Shown here: positions 63,961-64,000 of the stretch, piece after piece | Layout: the number at the start of each line of letters is the position of its first letter | Numbering within the stretch: the first letter of the stretch is position 1 | Assembly (NCBI GenBank): GCA_017856435.1 | Contig: JAFMFB010000005.1 | Location: 20,510-84,509, forward strand | DNA length: 64,000 nt | DNA from: Burkholderiaceae bacterium | GTDB lineage: Bacteria; Pseudomonadota; Gammaproteobacteria; Burkholderiales; Burkholderiaceae_C | Direction: 5' to 3' | The notes under the pieces: model-generated | Databases searched by the model: none | What the model was told of the DNA's origin: nothing | Seen by the model: the letters and a program-made list of their open reading frames with translations, nothing else | Made by a program: the position numbers and the translations under genes

Positions 63961-64000
63961 GGGCCTCTAGCTCATGCTTGGTTAGAGCAGCGGACTTAAC
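63961..64000 (+). tRNA. tRNA-Ile2-like gene, 5' exon and intron start (cut by window end)
   Basis: 63961-63996 is identical to the 5' half (43648-43683) of the tRNA at 43648, through GCGGACT. Instead of CATAATCC it continues TAAC, whereas the intron at 54232 begins TAAAG. The break is at the same base, between U33 and C34, so another group I intron very probably starts at 63997. The rest lies outside the window. Confidence 0.8.

Overview
The window reads as a chromosomal segment of a betaproteobacterium of the order Burkholderiales, most likely Comamonadaceae-like. Gene orders point that way: the cytochrome aa3 assembly cluster (ctaD/G/E, SURF1, ctaA, ctaB, sco), lolB-ispE-tRNA-Gln-prs-rplY-pth, recN-rapZ next to nadK/hrcA, and several Bug/TctC-type binding proteins. 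No rRNA, CRISPR array, prophage, insertion sequence or integrase gene was seen.

Core part (1 to about 43.6 kb, GC-rich, compact). 1-6755 is the aa3-type cytochrome c oxidase and haem A assembly cluster, starting inside subunit I. 6.8-13.6 kb holds a TctC-like protein, rpoH with a CIRCE operator upstream, a PhoX-type phosphatase, a quinone oxidoreductase, TatD and a spermidine-synthase fold protein. 13.7-18.2 kb is a tripartite tricarboxylate transporter (tctBA, tctC) facing an MmgE/PrpD protein. 18.2-22.7 kb has a DUF962 protein, nadC, a probable senB-selD selenosugar pair and ftsY. 22.7-29 kb holds two M16 peptidase homologues (one with a lost zinc motif), rsmD, a DinB protein, coaD, an uncharacterised membrane protein, a phosphatase and a ferredoxin. 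29-43.6 kb carries housekeeping genes: pth, rplY, prs, tRNA-Gln, ispE, lolB, a TPR protein, mutM, mutY, rapZ, recN, nadK and hrcA, with a serine hydrolase and another TctC-like protein among them.

Accessory part (43.6-64 kb). Three copies of a tRNA with anticodon CAU, most like tRNA-Ile2, lie at 43648, 54198 and 63961. They split the region into two blocks of about 10 kb. Block A (43.7-53.8 kb) has a FadR-type regulator, acyl-CoA synthetase, TRAP transporter, thiamine-diphosphate lyase-like enzyme, acyl-CoA dehydrogenase, short-chain dehydrogenase and APH-type kinase. Together they suggest uptake and CoA-dependent breakdown of an organic acid, possibly a 4-oxo or 4-hydroxy acid. Block B (54.6-63.6 kb, clearly more AT-rich) is a hut block (hutU, hutC, hutD, hutI, hutG, hutF) with an ABC importer but no hutH.

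The most striking feature is that the tRNA at 54198 is split in its anticodon loop by a 252-base group I intron, related to the tRNA-Ile intron of Azoarcus. The copy cut off by the window end is interrupted at the same base. An 86-bp direct repeat precedes both intron-bearing copies. The intronless copy at 43648 looks like a join of two unrelated tRNA halves. I infer tandem integration or recombination at a tRNA-Ile2 locus.
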